A model generated the notes under the pieces. It worked only from the letters and a program-made list of their open reading frames with translations, was not told the origin of the DNA and ran no database searches. Made by a program: the position numbers and the translations under genes. From Undaria pinnatifida (lineage: Eukaryota > Sar > Phaeophyceae > Laminariales > Alariaceae), in NCBI GenBank assembly GCA_012845835.1, contig JABAKD010000002.1, positions 18,537,629-18,601,628 of the forward strand: a stretch of DNA of 64,000 nucleotides, read 5' to 3'. Each line of letters begins with the position of its first letter. Position 1 is the first letter of the stretch. This document shows, one piece after another, positions 36,449 to 42,312 of this stretch.

Positions 36449-38113
36449 TTTTTTGTTCTCTTTTCGATACATGTGACCGGTACAACGACCCGAGAAAATA
36501 CGAAAGTGGCCATAATAGCTTGTCTATATAACAAAAAAAAAACGCAGGCATTGAGTTTGTTTGCACATACATGCATGTGTTGTGTGTTGTATTCACATCG
36601 AACCGTTCTTTCCATGTACCCAACGACATCAGCACACCCAGAGTCCTTGAGATTCAAATTGTGTGGTCACATGCGGCTCGAATACGAGGTTAAACATTCA
36701 GATCGAATGTCGCAGTAAATACGTAGCAGGGCATCGCAGAAACGCCATTTTTTCGTAAATTATTAATTAATGTTGTAAAAGTAAAAATACACTCCAGCCG
36801 CTCCACTCCAGCTGTGACACCGAAGATTTCGTCGAAACTCATCTTTGCAGGCTGTGCGTGATACTCCGATCGCGCGTATTACGGATTGGGTGTCCTCATT
36901 TCGGATATAGGCCGGCGACTCCCCCTAGAACTACAGTGTAGCTTGTACCAGGGTCAACGGGGTGATGTTAATCAATCTGTACGCGGAAGCTATAAAGCGC
37001 ATTCTTGAGGGGGACAAAACCCGACAGCTGTGGAAGGAATGCATCACTTTATCATTAACGTCATGTACGTGGTATGATATAGCCGGTGAGGGGAGGGCGC
37101 GGCTTTTGAGGCGGGGGGGGGGGGCGAGGGGTTGAAAAGGAGGGGGGGGAGGGGGGGCAGGGGAGCGGGGGGGATCTCCACAGTGGGGGGGATGTTACGA
37201 CAGTGTGGCGTGGCACGGGCTTCAAAATAGAGGAATTCAGTTTGTACAGCTGTAGGGTACAGCCGCAGGAATTTCGCTGCACAGTGTAATGTTGGCGACA
37301 AGAGGTGCTGCCAAGCAGGATTGCTGTAACGTGGAAGAGCGAAAGGGGAAGCATGGACAAAACGTTGATATGCATCGCCCATGCTGCTATACCAAAGGGG
37401 CGATGACGAGGAACACCCTAGGGATAGAGGCCTCCTTACCTTCATCTGAGAAGGAGAGTCGCCCCACAATTAACCGCAAATTTTGATTAGAGCCTCGTAG
37501 AGTGCTAGTAGTAGTGGTAGACTCTTCGCCGTGAGTGTACGCCAACAAATTACTACCAGGTAAAACGGTTCGCTCCTTCAACATTACCCTACATCTTTCC
37601 ACCACCACCATCGCCCCATCACGTCAAACTGCCGACGCCAGACATCCCAGGACCCGTCCCAGTTGTCATTTCTCCCTTTTCTTACCGTGCCATTCCTTGC
37701 CCTTCCCTGCTCTGCCTCGCCCTGCGCTGCCCTGGCCTGTTGTCCTCTCCCTTTCCTCATGCACGGCAAACACGAACACGTGCAAAACAAACATGTCACA
37801 ACAACTGCTTGAACTTGGCTTCAGCTTCCTGTGCGAAAACTTCTACCAGCGGCTGCAGCTCGCGCCGGAGGACGTCGTAGGCTGCCCGCTAGCGAGCATC
37901 GTGGATGACCGCGACGCCTACGCTCTTAGGAACACCCTGTTCCAGGTGCTAAACCAGGGACACCGCTGCGTCCCGGGGAGGGAGAGCGCTGAGGCGGGCG
38001 GGTCGCTGATCCACCTTCGCATCGCGCACGGTGGGATATCTTGCGAGGCTAGCATGACCATTGTGCGTGGCAGCCAAGGCTTGATCGTGGTGACTCGCTT
38101 GTACAACGCGTGA
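11128..38113 (+). CDS. bZIP-PAS transcription factor (three exons, spliced)
   Basis: The product would be a 181-residue nuclear DNA-binding protein of the stramenopile bZIP-PAS type. Exon 1 (11128-11292) supplies a basic region with the N-x7-R signature (NRIHCKETR, residues 35-43) and RDRKRERER. Exon 2 (14572-14663) supplies a short zipper and the linker [18 protein letters not shown]. Exon 3 (37825-38113) supplies a PAS domain ([17 protein letters not shown] then [14 protein letters not shown]). Splicing is phase 0 at GAG|GTACGG to TTTGCAG|GAG, then phase 2 at TTCAG|GTGGGT to CTTCAG|C, which creates a serine and an uninterrupted [13 protein letters not shown] junction. The zipper is short. 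The PAS lacks the LOV cysteine motif GRNCRFLQ, so it is not an aureochrome. A sensory PAS ligand or partner is unknown. The ~23 kb second intron is the main uncertainty; the exons could belong to separate paralogs or reflect misassembly. Confidence 0.72.
11293..14571 (+). other. bZIP-PAS intron 1 (3279 bp)
   Basis: Bounded by GTACGG and a pyrimidine-rich TTCTCTTTGCAG. It contains a TTGGTG-rich satellite (13855-13995) but no transposon or exon that could be supported. The remaining open frames are short and lack family resemblance. Confidence 0.6.
13855..13995. repeat. (TTGGTG)n / (TTG)n satellite
   Basis: Repeated GTTGGT hexamers with some GTT triplets. The valine/leucine-rich frame over it is an artefact. 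Confidence 0.9.
14572..14663 (+). CDS. bZIP-PAS exon 2: short zipper and conserved linker
   Basis: Thirty codons plus two bases, flanked by TTTGCAG and AG|GTGGGT. It reads [20 protein letters not shown] and then [10 protein letters not shown]. The GPD-(L/M)FSLH-x-DAPF type linker is what joins bZIP and PAS in stramenopile members of this family (recalled, not searched). The two trailing bases AG pair with the single leading C of exon 3. Confidence 0.75.
14880..14988 (-). mobile_element. SINE1 copy, 5'-truncated, poly-A side at left
   Basis: A T-run (14882-14899) is followed by ATCCTCCGGCTGATGGGG and the CACACGACGCG-type block on the reverse strand. It matches 19113-19247, 60296-60440 and (reverse) 59598-59735. 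It stops near GTGTGTCGATTTAAA, lacking the head found in the others. Confidence 0.7.
15003..15646 (+). mobile_element. LINE1 3'-tail copy A, 5'-truncated, (AC)n end
   Basis: It begins inside the C-terminal coding tail of LINE1 (GGCAACAGGAGGAATAGAAG) and passes the stop (GCCGACTAG at about 15096-15104). It then continues through a TTTTGTTTTTG-rich 3' UTR and ends AATGTGAAGAACACACACAC. It is nearly identical to 32606-33275, so insertion is recent. The UTR yields long phenylalanine-rich frames that are not genes. Confidence 0.85.
16363..16925. repeat. Segmental duplication, unit 1 (empty-site version)
   Basis: The segment from GTAGATGACTGGAAAAGGTC to AGCGTACCGGG matches 17237-18240 in order, with point differences. 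It lacks the two LINE1 tail insertions of unit 2 and therefore preserves the pre-insertion sequence. Its right part (about 16735-16915) is itself an old relative of the LINE1 tail in reverse orientation. Confidence 0.7.
16948..17236 (-). mobile_element. SINE3 copy (tRNA-like head) between the duplicated units
   Basis: On the reverse strand it starts GGTCGCCCCGGGGGCGTAAC, with a B-box-like GAGTTCGAGCC (plus-strand GGCTCGAACTC near 17164). It then follows the body seen at 35371-35670 (CTTGTGCACAAATTGACTTG, GGGATTGCTGAACCCTAT, TCCAGAAGCTGGAAAGTAG). The head lacks a full cloverleaf, so it is not a tRNA gene. Confidence 0.75.
17428..17594 (+). mobile_element. LINE1 3'-tail copy B
   Basis: Only the last ~165 bp of LINE1, from GGGCATGACATTGCGTTG to GAAGAACACACACACAC. 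Unit 1 of the duplication lacks it, confirming a discrete insertion. Confidence 0.85.
17838..18108 (+). mobile_element. LINE1 3'-tail copy C inserted into an older, opposite tail
   Basis: Starts in the TTTGTTTTTG stretch and ends in (AC)n. The flanks are ...CATCAATACACCC on the left and CCAGAGCCCGTG on the right. Unit 1 reads CATCAGTACGCCCAGAGTCC without interruption, so the copy landed within an older reverse-oriented LINE1 tail, with ACACCC as the likely target duplication. Confidence 0.85.
18505..18620 (+). repeat. Copy 3 of the [10 protein letters not shown] repeat
   Basis: Matches 2515-2600 and 3600-3690 from the CTCACxCxxATAGTAT block onward. The 16-codon frame at 18566-18616 reads [16 protein letters not shown] then stop. 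Reading-frame conservation across copies is limited to the first ~15 codons. Confidence 0.6.
18935..20350 (-). mobile_element. Decayed LINE1 copy (reverse transcriptase and C-terminus)
   Basis: Reverse-strand frames contain [31 protein letters not shown], a GDAD-type remnant of the YADD box ([16 protein letters not shown]), [18 protein letters not shown] and the [16 protein letters not shown]-terminal block. All are equivalent to the open copy at 29221-31254. Blocks lie in several frames and the YADD motif is altered, so it cannot make an active enzyme. A SINE1 copy interrupts it at 19113-19247. Confidence 0.9.
19113..19247 (-). mobile_element. SINE1 copy inserted in the decayed LINE1
   Basis: A T-run followed by ATCCTCCGGCGGATGGGG, then the AGCTCACCACACTTCCACGT and GTCGTGTGTCGATTTAACTC blocks, then the GCTAGCTGGCGCACCC head. 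CATAG occurs immediately before the T-run and again just after the head, a plausible target duplication. Confidence 0.8.
20700..20905 (+). mobile_element. SINE2 body fragment
   Basis: Contains GACGCGAGTCGACGAGG, CTTCTCGCGATAAAAATGAA, GGCACGTACCGTAGTGGGG and GCCCGCTATGTGACCC in the order of the copies at 24165 and 43890. The tRNA-like head is absent. Confidence 0.65.
21355..21506 (+). mobile_element. MITE-R copy (AAGGCGGT-rich), ~150 bp
   Basis: Ends are TAGGGGTCCTCC on the left and GGGTGACCCCT on the right, with internal AAGGCGGTACCCCGATAAA, GGGAATTGCCCTCATAACCT and AAGGCGGTCATATTGCTC blocks. The same blocks occur in the same order on the reverse strand at 54700-54890 and partly at 31244-31349. 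Confidence 0.7.
21880..22113 (+). CDS. Unrecognised 77-codon ORF
   Basis: An open frame ending in a basic stretch ([20 protein letters not shown]). It is not low-complexity and not part of a repeat family identified here. No function is proposed; it lies within the large intron and may be an old element fragment or a chance frame. Confidence 0.12.
   Translation: MICRGYDWGKTTVNNLLRRPRIIAIFLFGAVQHNVRQRPSARDTVDIDVSSQYKKRTALPRYSKNGKKKIQEIIVGP
22625..22800 (+). repeat. R300 repeat, partial copy
   Basis: Shares GAAGATTTCGTCGAAACTCA, the GATCGCGCGTATT block, GTCCTCATTAAGGATATAGG and GTAGCTTGTACCxGGGTCAA with the copies at 24545-24845 and 36785-37090. It lacks the right third. Confidence 0.7.
23225..24130. 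mobile_element. Non-autonomous DNA transposon with ~265-bp terminal inverted repeats and TA duplication
   Basis: The left arm (23225-23490) and right arm (23865-24130) are inverted copies, starting CTACAGTATTCTCCTACGC on the left and the complement of CTACAGTATTTTCTTACGC on the right. Each end is flanked by TA (23223-23224 and 24131-24132). Further paired blocks include CCCAAACTTGCTTGTGTTC and GGCGTAATTCGGCGTG. The ~375-bp centre has no recognisable transposase. The TA target and CTACAGT terminus suggest a Tc1/mariner-like mobiliser, which is inference. A 30-bp scrap of the same arm occurs at about 22920-22945. Confidence 0.8.
24165..24512 (+). mobile_element. SINE2 copy with tRNA-like head
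   Basis: The head reads CGGTCGCCCGGGTGGTCTAG with a B-box-like GGGTTCAAATC further on. The body matches 43890-44236 (GCGTGGGTTATCACAATTCG-type block, ATAAAAATGGACGTGTACCG). No poly-A tail is seen at its right end, although the terminal region is purine-rich. Confidence 0.75.
24545..24845 (+). repeat. R300 repeat copy
   Basis: A ~300-bp unit with all blocks of the family. Its right end (CCTTATCATGTAAATCCTGT) abuts G-runs. The corresponding part at 36955-37075 has an open frame ([20 protein letters not shown]), which is disrupted here. Confidence 0.7.
24860..25005 (-). mobile_element. ~165-bp GAGTAC-tailed repeat, G-run at its 3' side
   Basis: On the reverse strand it runs from CTTCGCGCTTGGCGCAAGCA through GGTGAAAACCCGACGTGC to CATGCACAAGCTGAGTACAC, then a C-rich run (G-rich on + at 24860-24880). 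The far side is also bounded by G-runs (25002-25072). Confidence 0.7.
25006..26405. other. No gene recognised; G-runs and one old repeat
   Basis: G-runs at 25006-25072. At about 25865-25965 there is a copy of a dispersed repeat (AACCCCTTTAGAGCCCC ... AAGGGTTTCCAG) also seen near 51415, 58230 and 63790. No exon was supported. Confidence 0.45.
26410..26805 (-). mobile_element. SINE-like element with tRNA-type B box, flanked by a 75-bp direct repeat
   Basis: The reverse strand carries GGGTTCGATCC (plus-strand GGATCGAACCC at 26671-26681), an exact Pol III B-box core. A TTAGTTTGGGTAAGC string upstream could be an A-box relative. The block CCACTTGCAAAAGGTTAACC through CCCAAACTAAGCCTTA occurs twice, near 26455-26512 and 26750-26800. 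The anticodon-arm region lacks T33, so it is not read as a functional tRNA. Confidence 0.55.
27310..27690 (+). mobile_element. LINE1 C-terminal fragment
   Basis: The + strand translation includes [39 protein letters not shown], then ARWRKRARS and a basic tail, equivalent to residues ~580-640 of the copy at 29221-31254. The nucleotide match continues to the stop region (AGCAAGGCACCAGGCCGACT). It is a 5'-truncated, diverged relative. Confidence 0.85.
27886..28033. mobile_element. Small palindromic MITE, ~148 bp
   Basis: Inverted termini: CACCACTTTTTCGAGACGAT with GGTTGAC on the left, and the complement of CCACTTTTTCGAGAAAATGG with TTGAC on the right, about 27 bp each with few mismatches, around ~90 bp of unrelated sequence. 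Confidence 0.65.
28132..28818 (-). mobile_element. LINE1 3'-tail copy D2 joined head-to-tail to the LINE at 28819-31243
   Basis: Reverse-strand order: C-terminal coding tail, stop, TTTTGTTTTTG-rich UTR, (AC)n at 28133-28148. It begins directly where the UTR of the next LINE1 copy ends (AATGAGAAGAACACAAAG). The same junction exists at 32590-32610. Confidence 0.85.
28819..31243 (-). mobile_element. LINE1 copy D1: 5'-truncated non-LTR retrotransposon with intact RT frame
   Basis: Covers the RT-containing frame 29221-31254 and ~400 bp of 3' UTR on the reverse strand, ending near 28829 in AATGAGAAGAACACA. The 5' side breaks into a MITE-R copy at about 31244. The endonuclease expected upstream of RT in this class is missing, consistent with 5' truncation during target-primed reverse transcription. 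Confidence 0.85.
29221..31254 (-). CDS. Non-LTR retrotransposon reverse transcriptase (5'-truncated)
   Basis: A 677-codon open frame for an RNA-directed DNA polymerase that would copy LINE RNA at nicked chromosomal DNA. Visible RT blocks: [10 protein letters not shown] (66-75), NNYRGISL (125-132), CGFRPARST (163-171), [13 protein letters not shown] (196-208, catalytic D198), [15 protein letters not shown] (252-266) and YADD (319-322). A C-terminal region follows with [11 protein letters not shown] and [20 protein letters not shown], then an arginine/glycine-rich tail. The endonuclease domain is absent, and the first residues come from flanking MITE sequence because no native start remains. 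Within the retained part no stop or frameshift is seen, so the insertion is young. It lies antisense to the bZIP-PAS gene, inside its large intron. Confidence 0.95.
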   Translation of the reverse strand: MRVSFPRQARIRERWAGHYHKLLNTKSLKLDPTIIDLLPPRPLKLSLGDEPSMDEMMDAIKGMSNWKAVGPDGLPVELLKLDHPAFVQCFHNILVNVWVTGEVPQQWKDAIIKTLHKKKDRTDCNNYRGISLVAHAGKILLKIVASRLSNYCEAEEILPEEQCGFRPARSTVDMLFVVRRLQELGRQRKIPLYMCFIDLQKAYDSVDRELLWEVLTRLGVPTKMLTVIRNFHEGMRARVRADDGEHSDWFNVTQGLRQGCVLSPLLFNVFFAAAIHVVLVRFSKDESIVRDLVHLEEGSAVGKEEPLACVQRAVWGMLYADDAGIVSKSAEGLAKMMTVIVTVFEAAGLTVSEKKTETMLLRTPDQTSLAPPLAIEASGQRYKQTTQFLYLGGIIHESADLSLEIERRIRLMRACLKRFGPELYDRTTAPLGLKVRMLKAEVIETLLYGCVTWTLNADHFAKLRSAHHEVLLRVIGFQRRLRTDHTTLSYAKALRMTRCESIETTIRKRRLFFAGALVRQHKGRLPRRLMFGTIAGGENPKPGGQLKTWPRAIAEDLRVFKANEGSTEHSPLVFGVGTALWPNAAKKVGKWYRGVLEAAERFMGRWHEDEAKLSRQRRASAVGGVEGNGGRGGSRRGRRNTAQGYGGRGGDRRSRRETAVDESRKETADRVARYQAD
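31244..31349 (-). mobile_element. MITE-R remnant truncated by LINE1
   Basis: The reverse strand reads AGGGGTTCCCCAATGAGGCG, a GGTACGGCGATATCCG block, a CGGTCGAAATTACTTGGCGC block and TACCCTCGTAACCTGGAAT. This equals the first ~105 bp of the 54700-54890 copy read on its reverse strand. The expected second half was not found on the far side of the LINE. Confidence 0.6.
31340..31890. repeat. (TAC)n microsatellite, split by a LINE1 tail
   Basis: Imperfect TAC/CTA triplets on both sides of the insertion at 31521-31714. Confidence 0.9.
31521..31714 (+). mobile_element. LINE1 3'-tail copy E inside the (TAC)n array
   Basis: The terminal ~190 bp of LINE1, from TATGTTGTGCCTGTCGTACC to the (AC)n end, with microsatellite triplets on both flanks. 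Confidence 0.85.
32258..32326. repeat. 22-bp tandem repeat, three copies
   Basis: The unit GCACGAGATCCATACCGTTG+TG is repeated three times with one or two substitutions, followed by a partial fourth. Confidence 0.85.
32493..33275 (+). mobile_element. LINE1 composite tail copy F with 6-bp target duplication
   Basis: Begins within the first-type UTR (TTTATTTATTTATTTATTTA ... TTTTACAAGGTGTTTTGG), crosses the AATGAGAAAAACACAAAG junction, then carries the second-type coding tail and UTR to (AC)n. ACGCAA flanks both ends (32487-32492 and 33276-33281). It reproduces the D1/D2 junction at 28819, so it was copied from a read-through RNA of that arrangement or a close relative. Confidence 0.85.
33479..33660 (-). 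mobile_element. Old LINE1-related 3'-tail copy
   Basis: The plus-strand order TGTGTTGTCTTTACGTTAAT, CCCAACGACATCGGTACACC, CCAGAGTCCGTGCCGATTCT, GTGGTCACGG parallels the reverse of the young tails (GTTCTTCACATTAAACCG, CATCCAGCACACCCAGTGTC). Divergence is considerable. Similar remnants lie at about 16735-16915, 35130-35260 and 36590-36690. Confidence 0.6.
34185..34312 (+). mobile_element. Degenerate ~165-bp GAGTAC-tailed repeat
   Basis: Contains GTCGGTGGAAACCCCGGC, AAGGATGCGAGGGTTTAGGG and GGCTGTGCATGAAACGAGTA followed by C-rich sequence. The order matches the copies at 46925 and 62230 with many substitutions. Confidence 0.5.
35371..35670 (+). mobile_element. SINE3 copy with tRNA-like head
   Basis: An A-box-like TGGCGTATCAGG at 35383-35394 and a B-box GAGTTCGAGCC at 35427-35437, 32 bases apart, fit Pol III internal promoter geometry. 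The body then matches the reverse copy at 16948-17236. No cloverleaf with a usable anticodon arm is apparent. Confidence 0.75.
36408..36446. repeat. (TGCC)n microsatellite
   Basis: Eight perfect TGCC/GCCT tetramers plus partial units. Confidence 0.9.
36785..37090 (+). repeat. R300 repeat copy with open peptide segment
   Basis: The most complete copy. The stretch 36975-37075 reads open as [20 protein letters not shown] then [13 protein letters not shown]. Its charge pattern looks protein-derived, so the repeat may carry an exon of an unidentified gene. It is followed by G-rich sequence (37110-37190). Confidence 0.55.
37825..38113 (+). CDS. bZIP-PAS exon 3: PAS domain and stop
   Basis: One base plus 95 codons and TGA. 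It opens with [19 protein letters not shown] (PAS N-cap), continues [18 protein letters not shown] (central helices), then [20 protein letters not shown] and [11 protein letters not shown] (C-terminal strands), a full-length small PAS fold. The acceptor is CTTGGCTTCAG with an upstream pyrimidine-rich tract. The stop TGA (38111-38113) lies inside a consensus donor, GC|GTGAGT at 38110, so either the protein ends here or the transcript splices on to an unseen exon. Confidence 0.75.
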
Positions 38114-38714
38114 GTGGCTGTTATTATACAGTTGTTTCCCGTCGCTTGGCGGCGGGGGGAGAGGGGGCGACAGAGAGGGGGCGGACGGGAGTGAGCGTGG
38201 CTCGCGCAGACAAGAACGATGGCCAGGGGCGTGTTTGGGGGGGGGGGTGTATTTATGCGCACGGGGATGGGGAAATCAATAGTATTCCAAGCCGCACAAG
38301 CGCTGCGTACATGTATCTTGTACTTCGTTGCTGACAGCAAAGAAATCAATGACGGTTTACGTACAACGTAGAAATTTCTTTGAGATTTACTTGCGGCCAT
38401 TTCGTTTTCTGTTTCTGTTTCTTAGTGGCCGTCTTAAAAGCAGTCTCGAAAAAATCGTTACGATTTCTTTTCTTCCTACCTTGTACTCGTAACTGGATCT
38501 ATTTATTACTTTTGTTTGTTGTGCGAGCAGTTCTGCTTTTTTTTTCGTTTTATTTCGTTTCGTTTTGTTTTTTTTTGTTTGTAGCAGGCGTCGTTTTTTG
38601 TTTTTTTTTGCTTTTGTTTCCGTTTTATCCTCTTGACGTATTACGGGTCCGGCACATTTCGGCATGCCAGAGGTTGGTGTTCCCTAGCCGCCTCCTCTCA
38701 CGCGTTAACTGTCC

Positions 38715-38912
38715 CAAGGGTGTGATTAGCAGGCTTAAAATACTCAGGATATACCCGGGTATATATACATATCTGGTATACCCGAGTATGGGGTATATAC
38801 TCAGCATGTACCCGGGTATCTACCCAGAGTTATGACCAGAAAAAAAAGGTGCGGTACCCTGGGTACCCCAGAGTATACACTAAGTACCCTTTCAATACTC
38901 ACCACACCCTTG
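38715..38912. mobile_element. Possible MITE built of TACCCGGGTA palindromes
   Basis: Terminal CAAGGGTGTG (38715) and CACACCCTTG (ending 38912) are exact inverted copies. The inside contains several degenerate TACCCGGGTA / ATACTCAG palindromes. No clear target duplication was seen. Confidence 0.5.
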
Positions 38913-40028
38913 AGTAGATCGTACATACGCGTTTTTGTGAGCGTGCTCGCCCCCCCCCCCCCACCCTTGCGGTTTGTTTCGTGCGTTGTGGCTCAATGCG
39001 GGGGGGGTCCGAAGCGCGCCCATCCACCCGATGTGATAATAGCATCAGACGATGATGATGCTGCCGTGCGTTGTTTCCTGAAAGCGAGAGTGAGTGGTTG
39101 CACTAGAACACCTGGTACATTTTTATTCATTTTCGTTTTTTTCTCCACATAGTTTATAATTATTTTGGACGTCGGATTCGCTCGTGAAACTGTGCACCCG
39201 TGAAAATGTGTCTCCGACGCTCTTCGTTGTGTGTCTCGCGTTTGGTCTTGTGCGTTTTTGGTTGGTCCGTTCGTGGAAGAAAATGGGAAAGAAGGGAGCA
39301 AAAATTAAAATTGGAGCGGGGTAAACTGAGTGTCCAGATGAATGAAAGCTGCTGTATACGGGGAGCGGGGGGGGGGGGGGGGAGTTGTGGACAGATTGAT
39401 TTTTATTTGCTGTTGGTCCGTGCAGATGAGAGGGGGGGGGAGGGAGGAGAAAGGAGACTGCTTGCTGTTGTTTTGCCAGGTATATACTTGTTGCTGTTTT
39501 GCTGCCGCGGCTGCAATATCGTAACTGGTCGATGCTATGGCATTGTGATTTTCTGCGCTTCAGCTGTACGTATACTACTATTACAGCTACTCTGCAGGTT
39601 GTTGTTTGTCTACGCCGAGACAAGCACGACGACTACGATTTATTGTTGTCTGTTGTGTTGTACGTAGTATAGGCGTGTGGCGAGAGGGGTACCGGCCTCT
39701 CTCTATGCATCTGCTCGGGTTCTTGCGAAGCTGCCAGGACGCATGCCAAGCAAGGGGAAGCCCCCGTGTCAAAAGGGTGCAGGTCCGAATGCTCCACGCT
39801 TAATCCTAGTAGTATGGTGGCAGCCAAGGCAAATGAAGGCTTTTTTGTCTTGGCAAGTGATTCAAGGGTCGTTTCCCGACCTGGCATATTCGGTTTCTTG
39901 GTGTTCCCTCATAAATCTTCGGTTTCTTGGTCGGGTTTTATCTTCGCAGATCTCTATTTATGTCCCGTGGTAGAGCGTGTCGCGCGCTTGGATTAGCGAC
40001 CGCGGCTCTATAGAAGGAACGCATGTAC

Positions 40029-40108
40029 GCGCTGCTGCTGCTGCTGCGGCTGCTGCTACTGCTGCTGCGGCTGCTGCTACTGCTGCTGCGGCTGCTGCTA
40101 CTGCTGCT
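40029..40108. repeat. (GCT)n triplet array
   Basis: Imperfect GCT triplets organised in a ~24-bp higher-order unit; poly-alanine frames are artefacts. Confidence 0.9.
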
Positions 40109-40237
40109 TCCCCGTTTATTTGCGGGGGCGATGGTGGTGGCGGTTGGCTAGGAGTGGCAGGCATAGACCGTCCCCCCCGTGACTCCCTAGTTTACGATGA
40201 GATAGCCGCAATTTGCAGCGGTAATAGAGAAACACTA

Positions 40238-40415
40238 GTAGAGGTTCCTATATAGTGCCGGTTGCCCGCTACAGTGCGTTTGAAATCGCTTCGCACAGAT
40301 GGGAACAACCAGTGGTGGCAGTATGCGGAGTAGTGCCGGTTACCGCTATAGTGCCGGTGCCTCCCTCTGTAGTGCACATACCAGCAGTATAGAGGGACTA
40401 CTACCGTAGTACAGG
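40238..40415. mobile_element. TAGTGCCGG MITE copy
   Basis: Inverted termini of the form GTAGTAGnnCCCTCTATA, internal AGTGCCGGTTGCCCGCTAC and GCGGAGTAGTGCCGGTTACC. It shares order and length (~180 bp) with 41018-41216 and 54268-54455. Confidence 0.7.
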
Positions 40416-41017
40416 TACGACCGCCGACAACGCGATGGTGATTACATTCAGTGGTAGTCGTTTGTGTCTCGTGTTGCGGGGGGGGTGGGGGCGGGGTAAG
40501 GGGGGGCGTATGTTCTACTCCTACACCTGGGGCCCGGTTGGGGTGAGAGGTGTACTGCTCCTGCTACCCTTTCTTTCTTCTTTTGATTGAATGCCTCACG
40601 GGCATTTTAGTCGGCGCTTTATCTTGTCCCCTTGGCCTGTTACCGATGTTTATTGAGCACTTTTTTTTTCTTTCATCATCATTCATCATCATTCGTAGAT
40701 ATAGTGCTATAGTGTATGACCAGATCTAGGGGAGGCGCGTCAGATGCAGCTCCAAACTATGGGCGATGACAGTAACACATTTTAGCCCATAGGTTCCAAT
40801 TTTTCCTCGCGCGTTTCTGATTCGGCAGCAAGGCGAGCGGTTCGTTTCGATACGTGGTCTGTAGATACGTGCGACACGGCGGCGGTGCACACACACTTTA
40901 GTTTTTATGCTCGTGTCGAGACGGGGGTTTATTTCTCCAGCCCCTTCGGCTTTTGAGAAAATGTTGCCGAAACACCTCAAATGTATGCCTCCCAGCGCGT
41001 CCTAGTGGTTGGCCCTC

Positions 41018-41216
41018 TACGATAGAGTGCCTATCGTTTAGTGCCGGTTGCCCGGCCCGCTACCGCGCCTGTGAAATGGGTTTGACACAGACAGGTGGAA
41101 GTCAATAGTGGTGGCGGTTTGCGGAGTAGGGTCGGCTGCCGATAGTGACAGTTTTTCCGTCCGGCACATACCGGCACTATACAGGCTCACTGTAGAGGGA
41201 CCACTACTGCTGTATG
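41018..41216. mobile_element. TAGTGCCGG MITE copy
   Basis: Contains AGTGCCGGTTGCCCGGCCC, a GTGAAATGGGTTTGACACAG block and a terminal CTGTAGAGGGACCACTACTG, aligned with 40238-40415. Confidence 0.7.
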
Positions 41217-41984
41217 TACGTACCCCCGGTACATTTTTTTCGTATGGTACACATGAATACATACTAGGTAAAGTACGTTGGAACGTTGTTGGTGGATGAT
41301 TTGCTGGTTGGTGTTGGCACACAGAAGACGGAAGAGGGAAGTAGATGGCATGAAAGGGTCTATAAACGGAAAATAAGAAAAAGGTGTGGACAAAACAACG
41401 CAGGGGGGAAGAGTTCTCAGGCAATGCATACGTATACGCGATCGGCCACTGATGAATGCAAGGAAGGGTGGTGGGCGAGGAGGGCGTGGAGGGAACCAGT
41501 TGTTGCGGTTACTTTTACGGTTATTATTATGAACTTGCCTCTCTCCAATGGGTAGTAGCTGTGGCTGTGATCCCGGGCGAGGCCGGGAGGGCAACATCGT
41601 CGCGTGTCTGGCCAATTTTGAGAGGGCGGCTGTTATCATGTATGTGTTTTATGTATGTAGACTTATAGGTAGTAGACTAATAATATTGTATGTTGTGTGC
41701 AGCCAAGGAAAAAATAAACGCTCCAGGCAAAATACGAAATGCGTCCTCAATCACCAATCTAAAAGTCTCTGCTTGCTTCGTTGTTTGTTCATTCGGCTCA
41801 ACGCCGACAAGCGCGACGTCCCAAGAATTCGTGCGTACCCCCCTTTTAATTTTTTCATCTACGAGAAATATGTCAAGCTCTGTTGTGAAGGAGTGTCTCT
41901 AAAGCGTGGTGGGTGTATCATATCATACCTCTTTTTCATGGTCTTCACCAGCGAAAAAAATCGAGTCAAATATGAAGGGAGGTG

Positions 41985-42312
41985 GGACGCGTGCAACGCT
42001 GATGATAGAGGTATCACTTTTCGTCTGAAATAGTTTCTGAATTTGACGGGGGTTCCTTAGCCAAAAATCGCCGGGAAATACGTCATATTTCTTTTGCATG
42101 GATCTGGTTCTACACCTAGGCCCCCATGTTTTTTTTGCTTCTTCATCCCCGGTCTGACCAAATGTTTCATTTTTTGTTTTCCAAAACAGCTTTTGGGTTA
42201 AGAAGGACGTGTCTTGAGCTCCGAAAGTGAGGAGTAGTATTAGAAAAATAGTGGTTTGCACTTTAGAAAAAAAGTGGTTTGCACCTCTATCGTAGCACGC
42301 GTCGCGTGTCTC
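41985..42312. mobile_element. MITE with TIRs GCnACG-GATAGAGGT, ~325 bp
   Basis: The left end GATGATAGAGGTATCACTTTT and the right end complement CTACGATAGAGGTGCAAACC are inverted. The whole segment read in reverse aligns block by block with 61553-61832 (CTTCTTAACCCAAAAGCTG versus CTTCTTAAGCCAAAAACTG, GGCCTAGGTGTAG versus GGCCTAGGTAGAC). Confidence 0.7.

Larger units (their letters stand above)
14664..37824 (+). other. bZIP-PAS intron 2, about 23.2 kb, filled with repeats
   Basis: Bounded by GTGGGT and CTTGGCTTCAG. Its content is itemised separately: LINE1 and its tail copies, SINEs, MITEs, a long-TIR element and microsatellites. No further exon of the bZIP-PAS gene is needed, because linker and PAS are continuous across it. 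Confidence 0.6.
38114..40237. other. No further exon recognised; T-rich, C/G-run and triplet repeats
   Basis: T-rich low-complexity sequence at 38400-38640, a palindrome-rich element (38715-38912), C and G runs near 38950, 39000 and 39370, and (GCT)n at 40029-40108. Frames at 39677-39973 and 39766-39996 are open but unrecognised. Confidence 0.4.
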
